Below, in pieces: positions 35,737 to 44,784 of a DNA stretch of 64,000 nt. Source of the stretch: Enterovibrio qingdaonensis (GTDB lineage: Bacteria > Pseudomonadota > Gammaproteobacteria > Enterobacterales > Vibrionaceae). Within the stretch, counting starts at the first letter, position 1; the number at the start of each line of letters is the position of its first letter. The notes beneath the pieces were generated by a model, which saw only the letters and a list, made by a program, of their open reading frames with translations, ran no database searches and was not told the origin of the DNA. The position numbers and the translations under genes are program-made. Location: contig NZ_JAJUBB010000001.1 in the NCBI RefSeq assembly GCF_028683135.1, positions 310,001 to 374,000 of the forward strand, given 5' to 3'.

Positions 35737-36621
35737 ATGAGAAGTAGTCAGATAGAAATGTTCCTGACCGCCGTAGAAACTGGCTCGATCGCAGGAGCAG
35801 CAAGAGACCTTGAAAAGAGCCGCACAACGGTGAGTGCAGCCATCAGTGCACTGGAAGATAGCCTTGGTGTTGAGTTACTTGCGAGATCAGGCAATAGCGT
35901 AACACTCACTGATGTCGGACGCATGGTGCATGATGACTGTGAGCGTTTATTACAAGCATCAATTGATATTCAAGCGAAGTGTCGTCAATTTGAAAGTGGT
36001 GTTGAATCTGCCCTAAGAATCGGGCGAGATGATGCATTGCCGGAGTCATTTTGGCGCACAACCATGCGAGAAATACAAAAGCATTTTCCTGAATCTAGCG
36101 TGTCACTCTACGTAGCCCCACCGCCTGAACTTTATGAGATGGCAGATGAAAATATGATTGATGTGGCGTTCGGCCTGTTACCTGAAACGCGCGCTTTCGG
36201 ACGAATCAACAAGAAAAAGTTGGGCCAAGTCCGCATGATGTCAGTGGTGCACAAGGACCACCCTCTTGCAACTGTAAAACGTATTCAACGTGCAGATTTA
36301 GAACGCTACACCGAGATCACCCTTGCCTATGTCGACGATGAAGGCCTAAAAGCACTCGACCCTATCTCTCCTCACTACATCGCACTGCCATTTTACGAAC
36401 ACCTTCGCGATGCCGTGTTAGATGGATCAGGCTGGGCAAATGTGCCCTCTGCTTTGCTTCGTAAATACCTGAGGAGTGGAACATTGCAGGTGCTCAGGCA
36501 CTCCAACGCAATGCAATGGCAACCTTACGGGGAAATCACCGCAATGGATGCAAGAGGCGGTGCACTGACTGCATGGTTATCTGACCGATTGGAAAACTAC
36601 CTAGTCACGGAAGCTGAGTAA
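35737..36621 (+). CDS. LysR-family transcriptional regulator
   Basis: The protein has 294 residues. The N-terminal winged helix is IEMFLTAVETGSIAGAARDLEKSRTTVSAAISALEDSLGVELLAR, a clear LysR motif. The substrate-binding domain follows. It lies between the divergent CDF-like gene and the M14 peptidase gene 136 bases downstream. Either could be its target; divergence favours the CDF-like gene, as is common for LysR regulators. Confidence 0.9.
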   Translation: MRSSQIEMFLTAVETGSIAGAARDLEKSRTTVSAAISALEDSLGVELLARSGNSVTLTDVGRMVHDDCERLLQASIDIQAKCRQFESGVESALRIGRDDALPESFWRTTMREIQKHFPESSVSLYVAPPPELYEMADENMIDVAFGLLPETRAFGRINKKKLGQVRMMSVVHKDHPLATVKRIQRADLERYTEITLAYVDDEGLKALDPISPHYIALPFYEHLRDAVLDGSGWANVPSALLRKYLRSGTLQVLRHSNAMQWQPYGEITAMDARGGALTAWLSDRLENYLVTEAE

Positions 36622-36757
36622 AGTATCACCACTCAGGCTGTGGAGACAGCATTAGCCATTGCAGTCGTCAATTGGAGTGGTACTCTCGAAAAGAACAGCC
36701 GATATCAACGCACATGATTTGATAGGTCGGTTTTACGCAATCATTAAGGAAACGACA

Positions 36758-37678
36758 ATGAGCACATCAAACACATTCCCAATTGGCACCACTGGCCAAC
36801 CATGGGGGGACGAAGAAAAAGCGCAGTGGTTGGCTACAACCAGCATCAAGCGTAGTTACAAAGACGATGTGGTCACGAAAATCGAAGCACTGAAAGACCG
36901 CTTTGACGTCACTCAATATGGCGCGCTGTCTTTCGACCGCGAACGCTACCCACAATTTGGCATTCGCACACATCACTTTGATGCATCAAAACCAACCATT
37001 CTGATCACAGGTGGTGTACACGGCTATGAAACCAGTGGTGTGCACGGTGCCCTGAAGTTTCTGGATACTGAAGCGCTAAGCTTCACCGAGCATTTCAACT
37101 TCATCGTTGCGCCATGTGTAAGCCCATGGGGTTATGAAACCATTAACCGTTGGAACCCACATGCTGTGGATCCAAACCGTTCTTTCGTCAAAAACAGCCC
37201 AGCTGAAGAATCCGCGAACGTCATGGCATTTGTGAAAGGTTTGGGTATCGAAATTTACTGTCATATCGACCTGCACGAAACCACTGACACAGACGAATCT
37301 GAATTCCGTCCTGCGCTGGCCGCTCGTGACGGTAAAGCGTACGAAGAAGATGTGATTCCTGATGGGTTCTATCTGGTTGGCGACAGCGACACGCCAAACA
37401 CCGAATTCCAAACTGCCATCATCAACGAAGTGCGTAAAGTTACACACATTGCGCCACCGGATGACAATGGCGACATCATCGGTGCGCCAATTGAGCAAGA
37501 AGGCGTGATCAACTATCCAACCAAAAAACTGGGTCTTTGCAGCGGCTTCACGAATTGCCAGTTTGGCACGACAACGGAAGTGTACCCAGACAGCCCGAAA
37601 GTCACCGACGAAGAATGTAATGACGCACAAGTTGCAGCTATTCGCGGTGCATTGAATTATCTCATTGCCAATAAATAG
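36758..37678 (+). CDS. M14-family zinc carboxypeptidase
   Basis: The protein has 306 residues from the ATG at 36758, with AAGGA seven bases upstream. The frame extends to 36659, but without a start signal. The zinc site is seen as GVHGYETSG (His and Glu) and CHIDLHETTD (His). RWNPHAVDPNRSF is the substrate Arg/Asn region. It has no signal peptide and is probably cytoplasmic. The family removes C-terminal residues or deacylates amino acids. The exact substrate is not known. It ends at a good terminator. Confidence 0.85.
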   Translation: MSTSNTFPIGTTGQPWGDEEKAQWLATTSIKRSYKDDVVTKIEALKDRFDVTQYGALSFDRERYPQFGIRTHHFDASKPTILITGGVHGYETSGVHGALKFLDTEALSFTEHFNFIVAPCVSPWGYETINRWNPHAVDPNRSFVKNSPAEESANVMAFVKGLGIEIYCHIDLHETTDTDESEFRPALAARDGKAYEEDVIPDGFYLVGDSDTPNTEFQTAIINEVRKVTHIAPPDDNGDIIGAPIEQEGVINYPTKKLGLCSGFTNCQFGTTTEVYPDSPKVTDEECNDAQVAAIRGALNYLIANK

Positions 37679-37698
37679 TTCGCTATTTTGTCAGTCAG

Positions 37699-37726
37699 CA
37701 GCCACCGTTTGGTGGCTGTTTTGTTT
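37699..37726 (+). terminator. Intrinsic terminator of the M14 gene
   Basis: CAGCCACC-GTTT-GGTGGCTG, then TTTTGTTT, about 20 bases past the stop. Confidence 0.92.
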
Positions 37727-37760
37727 CCAGTTGTCACCCTACTTCTCAATCATCTGGCTT

Positions 37761-37794
37761 TATACCCAAACAAGTTGAGAGATCCTTGGGTATA
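37761..37794. repeat. TATACCCAA/TTGGGTATA hairpin element, copy 2
   Basis: TATACCCAA (37761-37769) and TTGGGTATA (37786-37794) are a perfect inverted repeat around 16 bases. It matches the element at 10371-10406. Confidence 0.65.
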
Positions 37795-37892
37795 GGTGTG
37801 TAAAACAAAGCCGTGAGATACTCTCAGGTTTGAAACGACATGACGTGGCATTTCATCGCTACACTGCTCAGAAGCCACAGGGACTGAGCTTT

Positions 37893-38294
37893 ATGTTGAA
37901 ACAACGCGCCACCATCAAAATCATTCACTCGCTTGAACACCTCGTTCTTACGCTCATCGTCATTGCTACCACATACGCGATCGGTGAAGAGATCTATTTG
38001 GTTTTCGTCAATGGCACCGTCACCGTCGGTGATTTGCTTCTCATGTTCATCTACCTCGAAGTGTTGGCCATGGTCTCTATTTTCTTCGAGTCCGGCAAAG
38101 TCCCCGTAAGAATGCCGCTATACATTGGCATCGTTGCGTTAGCACGTTATTTAATTCTCGACCTTAAAAACATGGACGATTGGCGGATTATCACCATCTC
38201 TATCGCCGGGCTAATTATGGCGATCAGTGTTTTTATAATTCGCGTTGGCCATGTGAAGTTTCCCTACCCCTCCAACTCGAATGGAGACGATTAG
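37893..38294 (+). CDS. psiE: PsiE-like membrane protein
   Basis: The protein has 133 residues from the ATG at 37893. The frame could start at a TTG (37830), but the ATG gives the PsiE length (136 in E. coli). Four membrane spans are seen, with SLEHLVLTLIVIATTYAIGEEIY, LLLMFIYLEVLAMVSIFFES, VRMPLYIGIVALARYLILDLK and a last span. PsiE is a phosphate-starvation-inducible protein of unknown biochemical role in E. coli. I see no pho box that I would defend here. Confidence 0.85.
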   Translation: MLKQRATIKIIHSLEHLVLTLIVIATTYAIGEEIYLVFVNGTVTVGDLLLMFIYLEVLAMVSIFFESGKVPVRMPLYIGIVALARYLILDLKNMDDWRIITISIAGLIMAISVFIIRVGHVKFPYPSNSNGDD

Positions 38295-38461
38295 ATTATC
38301 TAAAAACCCACCGAGACCACATTTCAATGCATAATATCTAGATTTTTGAACACTCCATCGAAAATTCCGACGAACACTACTCAACAAACTAACTAAGCGA
38401 CATATCATTTTGTCAGTTTAATAAAGAATATTCAGTAGGTTATCAACGGAGTTATTTGATT

Positions 38462-39808
38462 ATGAAAAATCTTTTACTTGGGCTTTGTGCAATACCGCTT
38501 TTACTTTCGGGGTGTGGTGGTTCAGGCTCAGGAGAGCCCGGATCGTTTGTGCAACCGAACTACAATCAGGATTCAGGCAAAGTAGTCGGAACGTATTATA
38601 CGAGTTGGACAGCATACGAAGGGGATTACACTCCCGCTGATATTCCTGGTGGTGATCTGACTCATATCTTCTATGCGTTTTTATCACCTTGTGGCGGCCC
38701 CAAGCCAGAAAGCGAAATGAACGCTTCAGATCTTCGTTTAAAAAGAGTTTGTGAAGGCAAAGAAGTAGGTGAAGCAGTCTTTGCAGACCCTTATACTGCA
38801 TTCGGATTCATAAAAAATAATGGTTCAAATTACATAGGTGATATCGCTGAACTCGCTTTGTTGAAACAACAATTCCCACATCTTAAAATCATCCCATCTT
38901 TCGGCGGTTGGACCCTTTCTGGACCATTTCATGATCTCATTAAGACAGATGCTGGCATAAATAAATTTGTTGAATCATCAATTCAAATCTTAGAAGACAA
39001 TCCTGTCTTTGATGGTATTGACATTGACTGGGAATTCCCTGGCGGCGACGGCGAAACAACACCAGATAACGACCCCAATCTCGCACTTACGCCAGCAGAA
39101 AAAGAATTCGAAAAGCAGCAATTTACTGTATTAATGCAACGCTTCAGAGCAGCACTTGATGAACTCGGAAGCAAAAATAACCGCCACTATGAGCTATCGG
39201 CTGCAATTAATGGTTTTGAGCACTTTTCCCAATACATCGACTACGAAAATGTTACTCAATATTTAGACTTCTTCCTTGTCATGACTTACGACTTCTTCGT
39301 CGTCGGCAGAAATGACATCGGACACTTTGCAAATCTTTTTGCTGTCGAGCCTTTCCCTCAAAGCGGGGCAGACATTATGATGAACTATCTAATGAGTAGA
39401 GGCGTACCTTCAGAAAAACTGATTATTGGCGTTAATAACGAAGGAAGAGGCTGGGAAGGTGTACCTCAACTAGGTGATACAGGACAAGTTGATTTCGGCC
39501 CAAATAAAGCAACTGGCGCAATGGAACATGCATTTCCAACTTATAGAGAAATCGCAGAAAAGTACCTGACTAATCCAGGATTTATTTATAACTACGATGA
39601 AGCGGCTGAGGCTCCATATCTGTACAACCCAACGACAAAGCAATACATCAGCTATGATGACCCTCGCTCTGTTTCGGCCAAATCAAAATATGTCGTTGAC
39701 AACAATTTGGGCGGTTTATTCTCTTGGGATATAAGCTCTGATAATTACGGCCTGCTTAACGCAGCAAACTCTTCCATTGGCAATTCACTAATTGGTTCTG
39801 TCGAATAA
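38462..39808 (+). CDS. GH18 chitinase lipoprotein
   Basis: The protein has 448 residues from the ATG at 38462. The N-terminus is a lipoprotein signal, MKNLLLGLCAIPLLLSGC, with a Gly/Ser linker. The GH18 domain covers about 40-440. It has the substrate strand SFGGWTLSG, the catalytic DxxDxDxE as FDGIDIDWEFPGG, MTYDFF, and the closing Trp in LFSWDIS. Unlike the chitinase at 13107 it has no binding domains, so it probably acts on soluble chito-oligosaccharides at the cell surface. It is a single gene with a strong terminator. Confidence 0.92.
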   Translation: MKNLLLGLCAIPLLLSGCGGSGSGEPGSFVQPNYNQDSGKVVGTYYTSWTAYEGDYTPADIPGGDLTHIFYAFLSPCGGPKPESEMNASDLRLKRVCEGKEVGEAVFADPYTAFGFIKNNGSNYIGDIAELALLKQQFPHLKIIPSFGGWTLSGPFHDLIKTDAGINKFVESSIQILEDNPVFDGIDIDWEFPGGDGETTPDNDPNLALTPAEKEFEKQQFTVLMQRFRAALDELGSKNNRHYELSAAINGFEHFSQYIDYENVTQYLDFFLVMTYDFFVVGRNDIGHFANLFAVEPFPQSGADIMMNYLMSRGVPSEKLIIGVNNEGRGWEGVPQLGDTGQVDFGPNKATGAMEHAFPTYREIAEKYLTNPGFIYNYDEAAEAPYLYNPTTKQYISYDDPRSVSAKSKYVVDNNLGGLFSWDISSDNYGLLNAANSSIGNSLIGSVE

Positions 39809-39884
39809 ATAGAACGGCGTTAGTTAAGCCATAAACCATTAAAATATAAATGGTTAAAAACGGTAATATTTGAATTATCTAGTA

Positions 39885-39920
39885 ATACCCTCAGGCATCG
39901 ATCGCTGAGGGTATGTTTTT
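39885..39920 (+). terminator. Intrinsic terminator of the GH18 lipoprotein gene
   Basis: ATACCCTCAG and CTGAGGGTAT form a ten-base stem, followed by GTTTTT. Confidence 0.92.
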
Positions 39921-39966
39921 CAATTACGGCAGTAAACGCACTGCGACTATCTTTCCTAAGTTAACC

Positions 39967-40587
39967 CTATACTCGAGCCCGTGCGAGTAACCCGCCTACC
40001 GCCCCCTTGCTGGTTTTACTGACCGTTTGCATAAAACCGAAGCTTGGATTAGATACGCCCTTTTGCTCCAATTCTTCCAACATGACCAACCAAAGTTTCG
40101 CCGTCATTTCCGCATCAGCTAACGCGCGGTGAAATACGCCATCGTTGTCGATTCGCTTATACCGCACTAAATCACCCAATTTGTGTGTTGGTGCATCTTG
40201 TATTAGGCGTCTTGCAATCAGCATCGAGCACGCAAACTGCCCTGCGTAACGGATATTCAAACGTTCTAGCTCTGCATCCAAAAACCGCTTATCAAAAGAC
40301 GCATTGTGGGCCACTAAATGGGCGTTCCCCATAAATTCAGCAAATTGAGCCATCACCTCTTCACAACTGGGTGCTGTGCGAAGCATGTTATTGGTGATAC
40401 CTGTATAACTTTCAATAAAGCTGCTCACGCGGCAGCCTGGGTTCATGAGTTGTTGGAACGTCTCTACTACCTCACCGTCAATCAATTTTACAGCACCAAT
40501 TTCGATCGCACGATCGCCCATATTGGGAGATAGCCCCGTGGTTTCAAAGTCGAGCACAATGACAGAATTTGCAGGAGAAGACGGCAT
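39967..40587 (-). CDS. DnaQ-like 3'-5' exonuclease
   Basis: The protein has 206 residues from the ATG at 40587. The extra N-terminal stretch to 40668 is not typical. The DEDDh motifs are intact: [25 protein letters not shown] and [14 protein letters not shown]. It belongs with the polymerase III epsilon/ExoX group of proofreading or repair exonucleases. A lone epsilon-like gene away from rnhA suggests a repair or salvage enzyme rather than the replicative epsilon subunit. Confidence 0.88.
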   Translation of the reverse strand: MPSSPANSVIVLDFETTGLSPNMGDRAIEIGAVKLIDGEVVETFQQLMNPGCRVSSFIESYTGITNNMLRTAPSCEEVMAQFAEFMGNAHLVAHNASFDKRFLDAELERLNIRYAGQFACSMLIARRLIQDAPTHKLGDLVRYKRIDNDGVFHRALADAEMTAKLWLVMLEELEQKGVSNPSFGFMQTVSKTSKGAVGGLLARARV

Positions 40588-40856
40588 GAGAAACAACCTG
40601 ATGAACATAGAAAAATGAATTGAGCGAGAGTATAACGTCAATAGCCAATTTTCTAACGGCTTTTTCATGGCGTCGATGGCAGGTCATACGGCAAGTCTAA
40701 TTTCGCACGAGTCAACAGGCAGATAGAACAAAACGCAACCACATCGTATTTATGATTACCGCTTCACTATTTGGGTCTTTTCTCCGCGATAAACATTGAA
40801 TACCGATACGGATTCAAGCGACGATCGAAGTAACACTACATAAACAAATCGGGCCC

Positions 40857-41501
40857 ATGGACTTCGTTGTTGTATTTTTTGCTTTCTGCTGTTGCCTGAC
40901 GGTTGCTGCGACTGCGGCAGCTTTCAAACGCCGTTCCCAAAAAGTCGGAGTATTCCTAATACTCTCCTCGTTCTCTTTGATTGCGTTTTTATCAACATCG
41001 CTTTACCACCTGTTAGGCGAACCTGCGTTAGCACTAATCAGCCAGTCCGACACGTCTACCAAGAACACAACCAACTCAATCTCAAACTTAGAGAAATTAC
41101 AGTCAGCCCTTCGTGAAGAAAAACAAAACGGAGCACTTTGGTTTGAATTGGGCGGTGAGTACATGGATCGTGGTGAATTTGAAAATGCCTCGCTAGTATA
41201 TCATTACGCGGAAAAGCTATCGGATACGCCAAATGCTGATATCTACGCAGCGCGAGCGAGCGCGCGTTACTATCAACAACATCAAAGACTGGATAGCGTC
41301 GCATCAGATTGGCTTAAAACAGCCCTTGAAATTGATGACACAAACGTATCCGCCCTCACGCTGATTGCAACTGACCACTACCTATCAGGTCAGTATCAAA
41401 AAGCGATTGATACATGGGTAAGGGTTCTCGATGCCAACCATTCGTCTACCGATAGAGAAAGCATCATCACCTCCATTAATCATGCAAAAGCAATGCTTTA
41501 G
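40857..41501 (+). CDS. nrfG: NrfG/CcmI-like TPR protein of cytochrome c haem lyase
   Basis: The protein has 214 residues. Two membrane spans (about 2-22 and 31-53) precede a periplasmic TPR part: ALWFELGGEYMDRGEFENASLVYHYAEKLSD and VSALTLIATDHYLSGQYQKAIDTWVRVLD. This is the layout of CcmI, of which NrfG is the C-terminal equivalent. NrfG-type proteins present apo-NrfA to the lyase that attaches the CXXCK haem. It faces nrfA across a shared terminator, and the rest of the maturation genes lie on the other side of nrfA. Confidence 0.8.
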   Translation: MDFVVVFFAFCCCLTVAATAAAFKRRSQKVGVFLILSSFSLIAFLSTSLYHLLGEPALALISQSDTSTKNTTNSISNLEKLQSALREEKQNGALWFELGGEYMDRGEFENASLVYHYAEKLSDTPNADIYAARASARYYQQHQRLDSVASDWLKTALEIDDTNVSALTLIATDHYLSGQYQKAIDTWVRVLDANHSSTDRESIITSINHAKAML

Positions 41502-41573
41502 GTAAAAATGCGTTCAAGCTTTTCTATACACGCCTTGCTTCTCACATCCCTTAACGCAGGTGCTGAGAATGCA

Positions 41574-41601
41574 AAAAGGGCCGATATGATTCGGCCCTTT
41601 T
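41574..41601. terminator. Bidirectional terminator between nrfG-like gene and nrfA
   Basis: AAAAGGGCCGA-TATGAT-TCGGCCCTTTT is an 11-base stem with A and T runs on both sides. It ends both convergent genes. Confidence 0.95.
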
Positions 41602-41622
41602 GTTTATTGCTCGCGGAACAAA

Positions 41623-43047
41623 CTAGTACGATGATTCGCGTTTAGTCGCCTCTTCTTCCCAGACTGGCACCACATTTTTCAGGAACGCTTCTTTCTCAGC
41701 ATTCATGGCTTCCATGTCCATCCCGAGTGCAGCCTGAGCCGCTTCTTTAGTAGAAATATCAGGGATGACAATCGGATCCATGATGCCTTTGCTCGCCAGT
41801 AAACGTGCCAGTTTGGTGCGCGCATCCGCCGCCCGATCAACTGCTGTGCCTAATACTTCAAGAGCGACTTCTGGTGCATGCATATGAACACCATGCGATG
41901 CGATGGCATAATCCCAACGCCACTGAGCATGTCGAATATCTTGGAGAATCGGTTCCATTTCACTTTCCGTTGCCCCCGCATCCCATGCTGCGGCCGCTTC
42001 GAAATGCGCAGCAACAATATGCTTCTCAGCAGTCAACTTCATCTTCAACACTTGCGCTTTTCGCGTTGATACGATTTCTTGCAACGTCGCTTTATCTTGG
42101 GTATGACACTGGGCACAGGTGTATTCAAATTGGTCGAATGGATTCCCTATTTTGTGGTCAGTGTAAACAACACCCTGTTCATTCTGAACTTTTGGCATGT
42201 GGCAATCGATACAGCCGACGTCGTTCTTACCGTGAATACCGTCACGCCACGTTTCAAACTCAGGGTGTTGCGCTTTCAACATTGGCGTCTTAGACAGTTT
42301 GTGCGTCCAATCCTTAAACCCTAAATTGTCGTAATAAGATTCCATCTGATCGACATTCGTGCCTTGCGCCCAAGGGAATACAACAGCTTTAGTTTTACCG
42401 CCAAAGTAATACTCGACATGGCATTGCCCACATACTTGCGCTTGCTGCGTAAAACGACTCTGTTCTTCAAATGGCTGATTGATCGCGTTCATTGCACGAT
42501 CTGCATAGGGACGGGAGAGTTTTAATGCTGGCTTCCCCTTAGCAAAGCCTTCACTTTCTGTATCATGGCAATCAGCGCAACCAATGGTATTGCTGATCTC
42601 GCTGCCCAGCCGTGCCCATTTCCCTTCGAAATAGCCGTCTTCTCCGCGCTCATCGATCACGCGGGCAACATCGGGACTTTTGCAGCTCCAGCATGCCATT
42701 GGCATCGGCCCTGTATTTTCATCCTTTGGGCCACCCGTACGTAGTGTATTTCGCACATCTTCAAGTGCGTAATAATGTCCTCGTGCCTTGTTATAGTCTT
42801 TCGCAAAACCATATCCAGCCCAAAGAATCACCATATTCGGGTCTTCCGCCAATGCATCTTCTAGGTGAGCACTGTCAGAGGTAGCTTTCCAAGTGTCGTA
42901 TTGTTCTGGGTGGGAGGATTGAAAGGTATCGTTTCTTGATTCTACGCGTTCAGCGTTGACGTCATAGGAATATCCGAGAAGAGATCCCCCTATTACCGCC
43001 CACAAAACGGTAGCAGTCGCCATTTTGAGTGTGGATTGAATGCTCAC
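41623..43047 (-). CDS. nrfA: Ammonia-forming cytochrome c nitrite reductase NrfA
   Basis: The protein has 474 residues from a GTG at 43047; E. coli NrfA has 478. I chose this start because GGAG lies nine bases upstream and it gives a signal peptide ([20 protein letters not shown]). The open frame runs on to 43260 without support. Five haem sites are visible: CWSCK (the catalytic, Lys-ligated haem), CADCH, CGQCH, CIDCH and CAQCH. Conserved parts include LPMAC-like [37 protein letters not shown] and [21 protein letters not shown]. It reduces nitrite to ammonia with six electrons in the periplasm. It is divergent from nrfB. An FNR-like box about 42 bases from a TTATAA -10 suggests anaerobic activation. 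Confidence 0.97.
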   Translation of the reverse strand: MSIQSTLKMATATVLWAVIGGSLLGYSYDVNAERVESRNDTFQSSHPEQYDTWKATSDSAHLEDALAEDPNMVILWAGYGFAKDYNKARGHYYALEDVRNTLRTGGPKDENTGPMPMACWSCKSPDVARVIDERGEDGYFEGKWARLGSEISNTIGCADCHDTESEGFAKGKPALKLSRPYADRAMNAINQPFEEQSRFTQQAQVCGQCHVEYYFGGKTKAVVFPWAQGTNVDQMESYYDNLGFKDWTHKLSKTPMLKAQHPEFETWRDGIHGKNDVGCIDCHMPKVQNEQGVVYTDHKIGNPFDQFEYTCAQCHTQDKATLQEIVSTRKAQVLKMKLTAEKHIVAAHFEAAAAWDAGATESEMEPILQDIRHAQWRWDYAIASHGVHMHAPEVALEVLGTAVDRAADARTKLARLLASKGIMDPIVIPDISTKEAAQAALGMDMEAMNAEKEAFLKNVVPVWEEEATKRESSY

Positions 43048-43251
43048 AGCAAATGTCTCCAATGTTTGAATTATTGTCCAATCGGCGTTGTGAGTTCGAT
43101 TGCGCAAAAAAACTAACTGGAGTCGGAATGATTTTACCAAATACCACACTTTAAATATGTCTTTATGTACCACAACTTGCGATTGGTCACATTTTATCCA
43201 CAAAGGCAAACCAATGAATAACTTATAAATTTTAACAAAGTTAACGATCTT

Positions 43252-43265
43252 TTGACCCAAATCAT
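43252..43265. promoter_or_regulatory. FNR-like box between nrfA and nrfB
   Basis: TTGAC-CCAA-ATCAT matches eight of ten defined bases of TTGAT-N4-ATCAA. On the minus strand it is centred about 42 bases upstream of the start expected from a TTATAA -10 (43223-43228), the class II position for nrfA. TTATCA at 43289-43294 could serve nrfB on the plus strand. Confidence 0.6.
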
Positions 43266-43393
43266 TAAAGATGTATTTTAACTATCAGTTATCAGAAAAC
43301 GAGACCTGCATTCTTCCGTTGCTCGTTCATTTTGCGTCTAATAAAAGGGCTCGGCGTTGTGGCTGCGTTAAAAATTCGACTGGTTGATGAGTG

Positions 43394-43440
43394 ATTGCTA
43401 TCTGAGTTCTAACTCTCATTAGCAATGTCGTGTGTTTTTT
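43394..43440 (+). promoter_or_regulatory. Leader hairpin with T-tract ahead of nrfB
   Basis: ATTGCTA (43394-43400) pairs with TAGCAAT (43420-43426), with an inner GAGT/ACTC stem. GTCGTGTG and then six T follow. It lies 56 bases before nrfB and looks like an attenuator or a terminator for a short leader RNA. Confidence 0.5.
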
Positions 43441-43495
43441 AAAAACAGCCATGTCAGATGTTTTGCGTTATCTGTCGAGCTGTAAAAGGTGAGAA

Positions 43496-44095
43496 ATGAG
43501 CAATATCAAAGCCAATTTCCCCTGGTTAGTGCCCCTACTCGCGGTGCTTTGCCTTTGGGGAACATCTTTGCACGTTGCTTCTGAAAGCAAAGACAAAGAG
43601 ATCCGATCCTCATCAGACTCTACTGCTTTGCAACATGAGGTAACGTTTCAAAGAAACCCTGATTACGCGTGCGTTCAATGTCATAAAGACGAAGAAAATA
43701 AGCTCGCGGGGGCACACAAAGACGTTATCAATCCGCACAATAATCGAAGCATGACCTGCATCGACTGCCACACCTCTATCTCCCCTTCTCATCGCGACGG
43801 CGCAAAAGACGTTGTGAAATTTGATCATTCTCAGAGTGTTAGTGGTACGTCAATCGCAGCATCATCCATCGAGTGGATTACCAAACAAAATGAAGCGTGT
43901 GAAACCTGTCACGAGCCAACCCAGCTTCAGGAAGCGAATTGGACGCATGATGTACATGCAAGAGATTTGACCTGCTCCTCCTGCCACACCGTCCACCCTG
44001 AAACAGACCCGATGAAGGGGTTAACCAGCAAGGCCGCCATTGATACCTGCGTAGATTGCCATACCGATCAACGACTGGCTAAGGAGAAGGAATAA
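43496..44095 (+). CDS. nrfB: Pentahaem cytochrome NrfB
   Basis: The protein has 199 residues. A signal segment is at 8-28. Five CXXCH haem sites are seen: CVQCH, CIDCH, CETCH, CSSCH and CVDCH. This matches NrfB (188 residues in E. coli), the electron donor to NrfA. The start of nrfC overlaps its stop by one base. It heads a seemingly continuous nrfBCDE/dsbE-like/nrfF operon, divergent from nrfA rather than behind it as in E. coli. Confidence 0.93.
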   Translation: MSNIKANFPWLVPLLAVLCLWGTSLHVASESKDKEIRSSSDSTALQHEVTFQRNPDYACVQCHKDEENKLAGAHKDVINPHNNRSMTCIDCHTSISPSHRDGAKDVVKFDHSQSVSGTSIAASSIEWITKQNEACETCHEPTQLQEANWTHDVHARDLTCSSCHTVHPETDPMKGLTSKAAIDTCVDCHTDQRLAKEKE

Positions 44096-44784
44096 TGAGT
44101 TGTTCTAGACGACAGTTCCTGTCCGGTACTGGAGCCATTATTGTAACGACAGGGCTCGCCGGTACACAGATCGTAAGCTCAACCGCATCCGCCGCTGACT
44201 CAGAAGATACCGTTAAACGATACGGTATGGTTCATGATGAAAATTTGTGTATTGGGTGCACTGCCTGTACCGAAGCATGCCGCGAAGTAAACAATGTGCC
44301 GGAAGGTGTCTCACGGCTTAACATCGTGCGGAGTGAACCTGTTGGGGCTTATCCAAACGTAAAATATGGCTTCACACGCATATCCTGCCAACATTGTGAA
44401 AATGCACCCTGTGTCTATGTCTGTCCAACGGCGGCGGCTTACAAAGACCCTGCAACAGGGATTGTGGATGTTGAAGCGGATAAATGTGTAGGTTGCGGAT
44501 ATTGCCTTGCCGCTTGTCCTTACCAAGTGCGATTTTTTAACCCTGAAACCAAAGCGGCTGACAAATGTGACTTCTGTAAAAGTACTCAATTGGCACAAGG
44601 CAAAGAACCAGCCTGTGTAGAGTCATGCCCAACCAAAGCTCTGACATTTGGTGATTTAAACGATCCAAACAGCAACATTTCTAAATTAGTCTCGGAAAAA
44701 ACCGTTTACAGGGATAAATCACACCTTGGTACTGAGCCTCAGCTCTACAAAGTTCCCCATTCGATCAGGGAGGTTAAAGGATGA
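44095..44784 (+). CDS. nrfC: NrfC, four-cluster ferredoxin
   Basis: The protein has 229 residues. The N-terminus carries a Tat signal, SRRQFLSGTGAIIVTTGLAG. Four [4Fe-4S] motifs are visible: CIGCTACTEAC, CQHCENAPCVYVCP, CVGCGYCLAACP and CDFCK...CVESCP. It transfers electrons from NrfD to NrfB in the periplasm. It overlaps nrfD by four bases. Confidence 0.95.
   Translation: MSCSRRQFLSGTGAIIVTTGLAGTQIVSSTASAADSEDTVKRYGMVHDENLCIGCTACTEACREVNNVPEGVSRLNIVRSEPVGAYPNVKYGFTRISCQHCENAPCVYVCPTAAAYKDPATGIVDVEADKCVGCGYCLAACPYQVRFFNPETKAADKCDFCKSTQLAQGKEPACVESCPTKALTFGDLNDPNSNISKLVSEKTVYRDKSHLGTEPQLYKVPHSIREVKG

Noticed and set aside
37076..37630. 184-codon minus-strand frame over the M14 gene
   Set aside because: It is a shadow of the M14 peptidase frame, which keeps the zinc-site motifs. 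The minus frame shows no known features.
41805..42293. 162-codon plus-strand frame antisense to nrfA
   Set aside because: It covers the haem motifs of nrfA on the other strand and has no features of its own.
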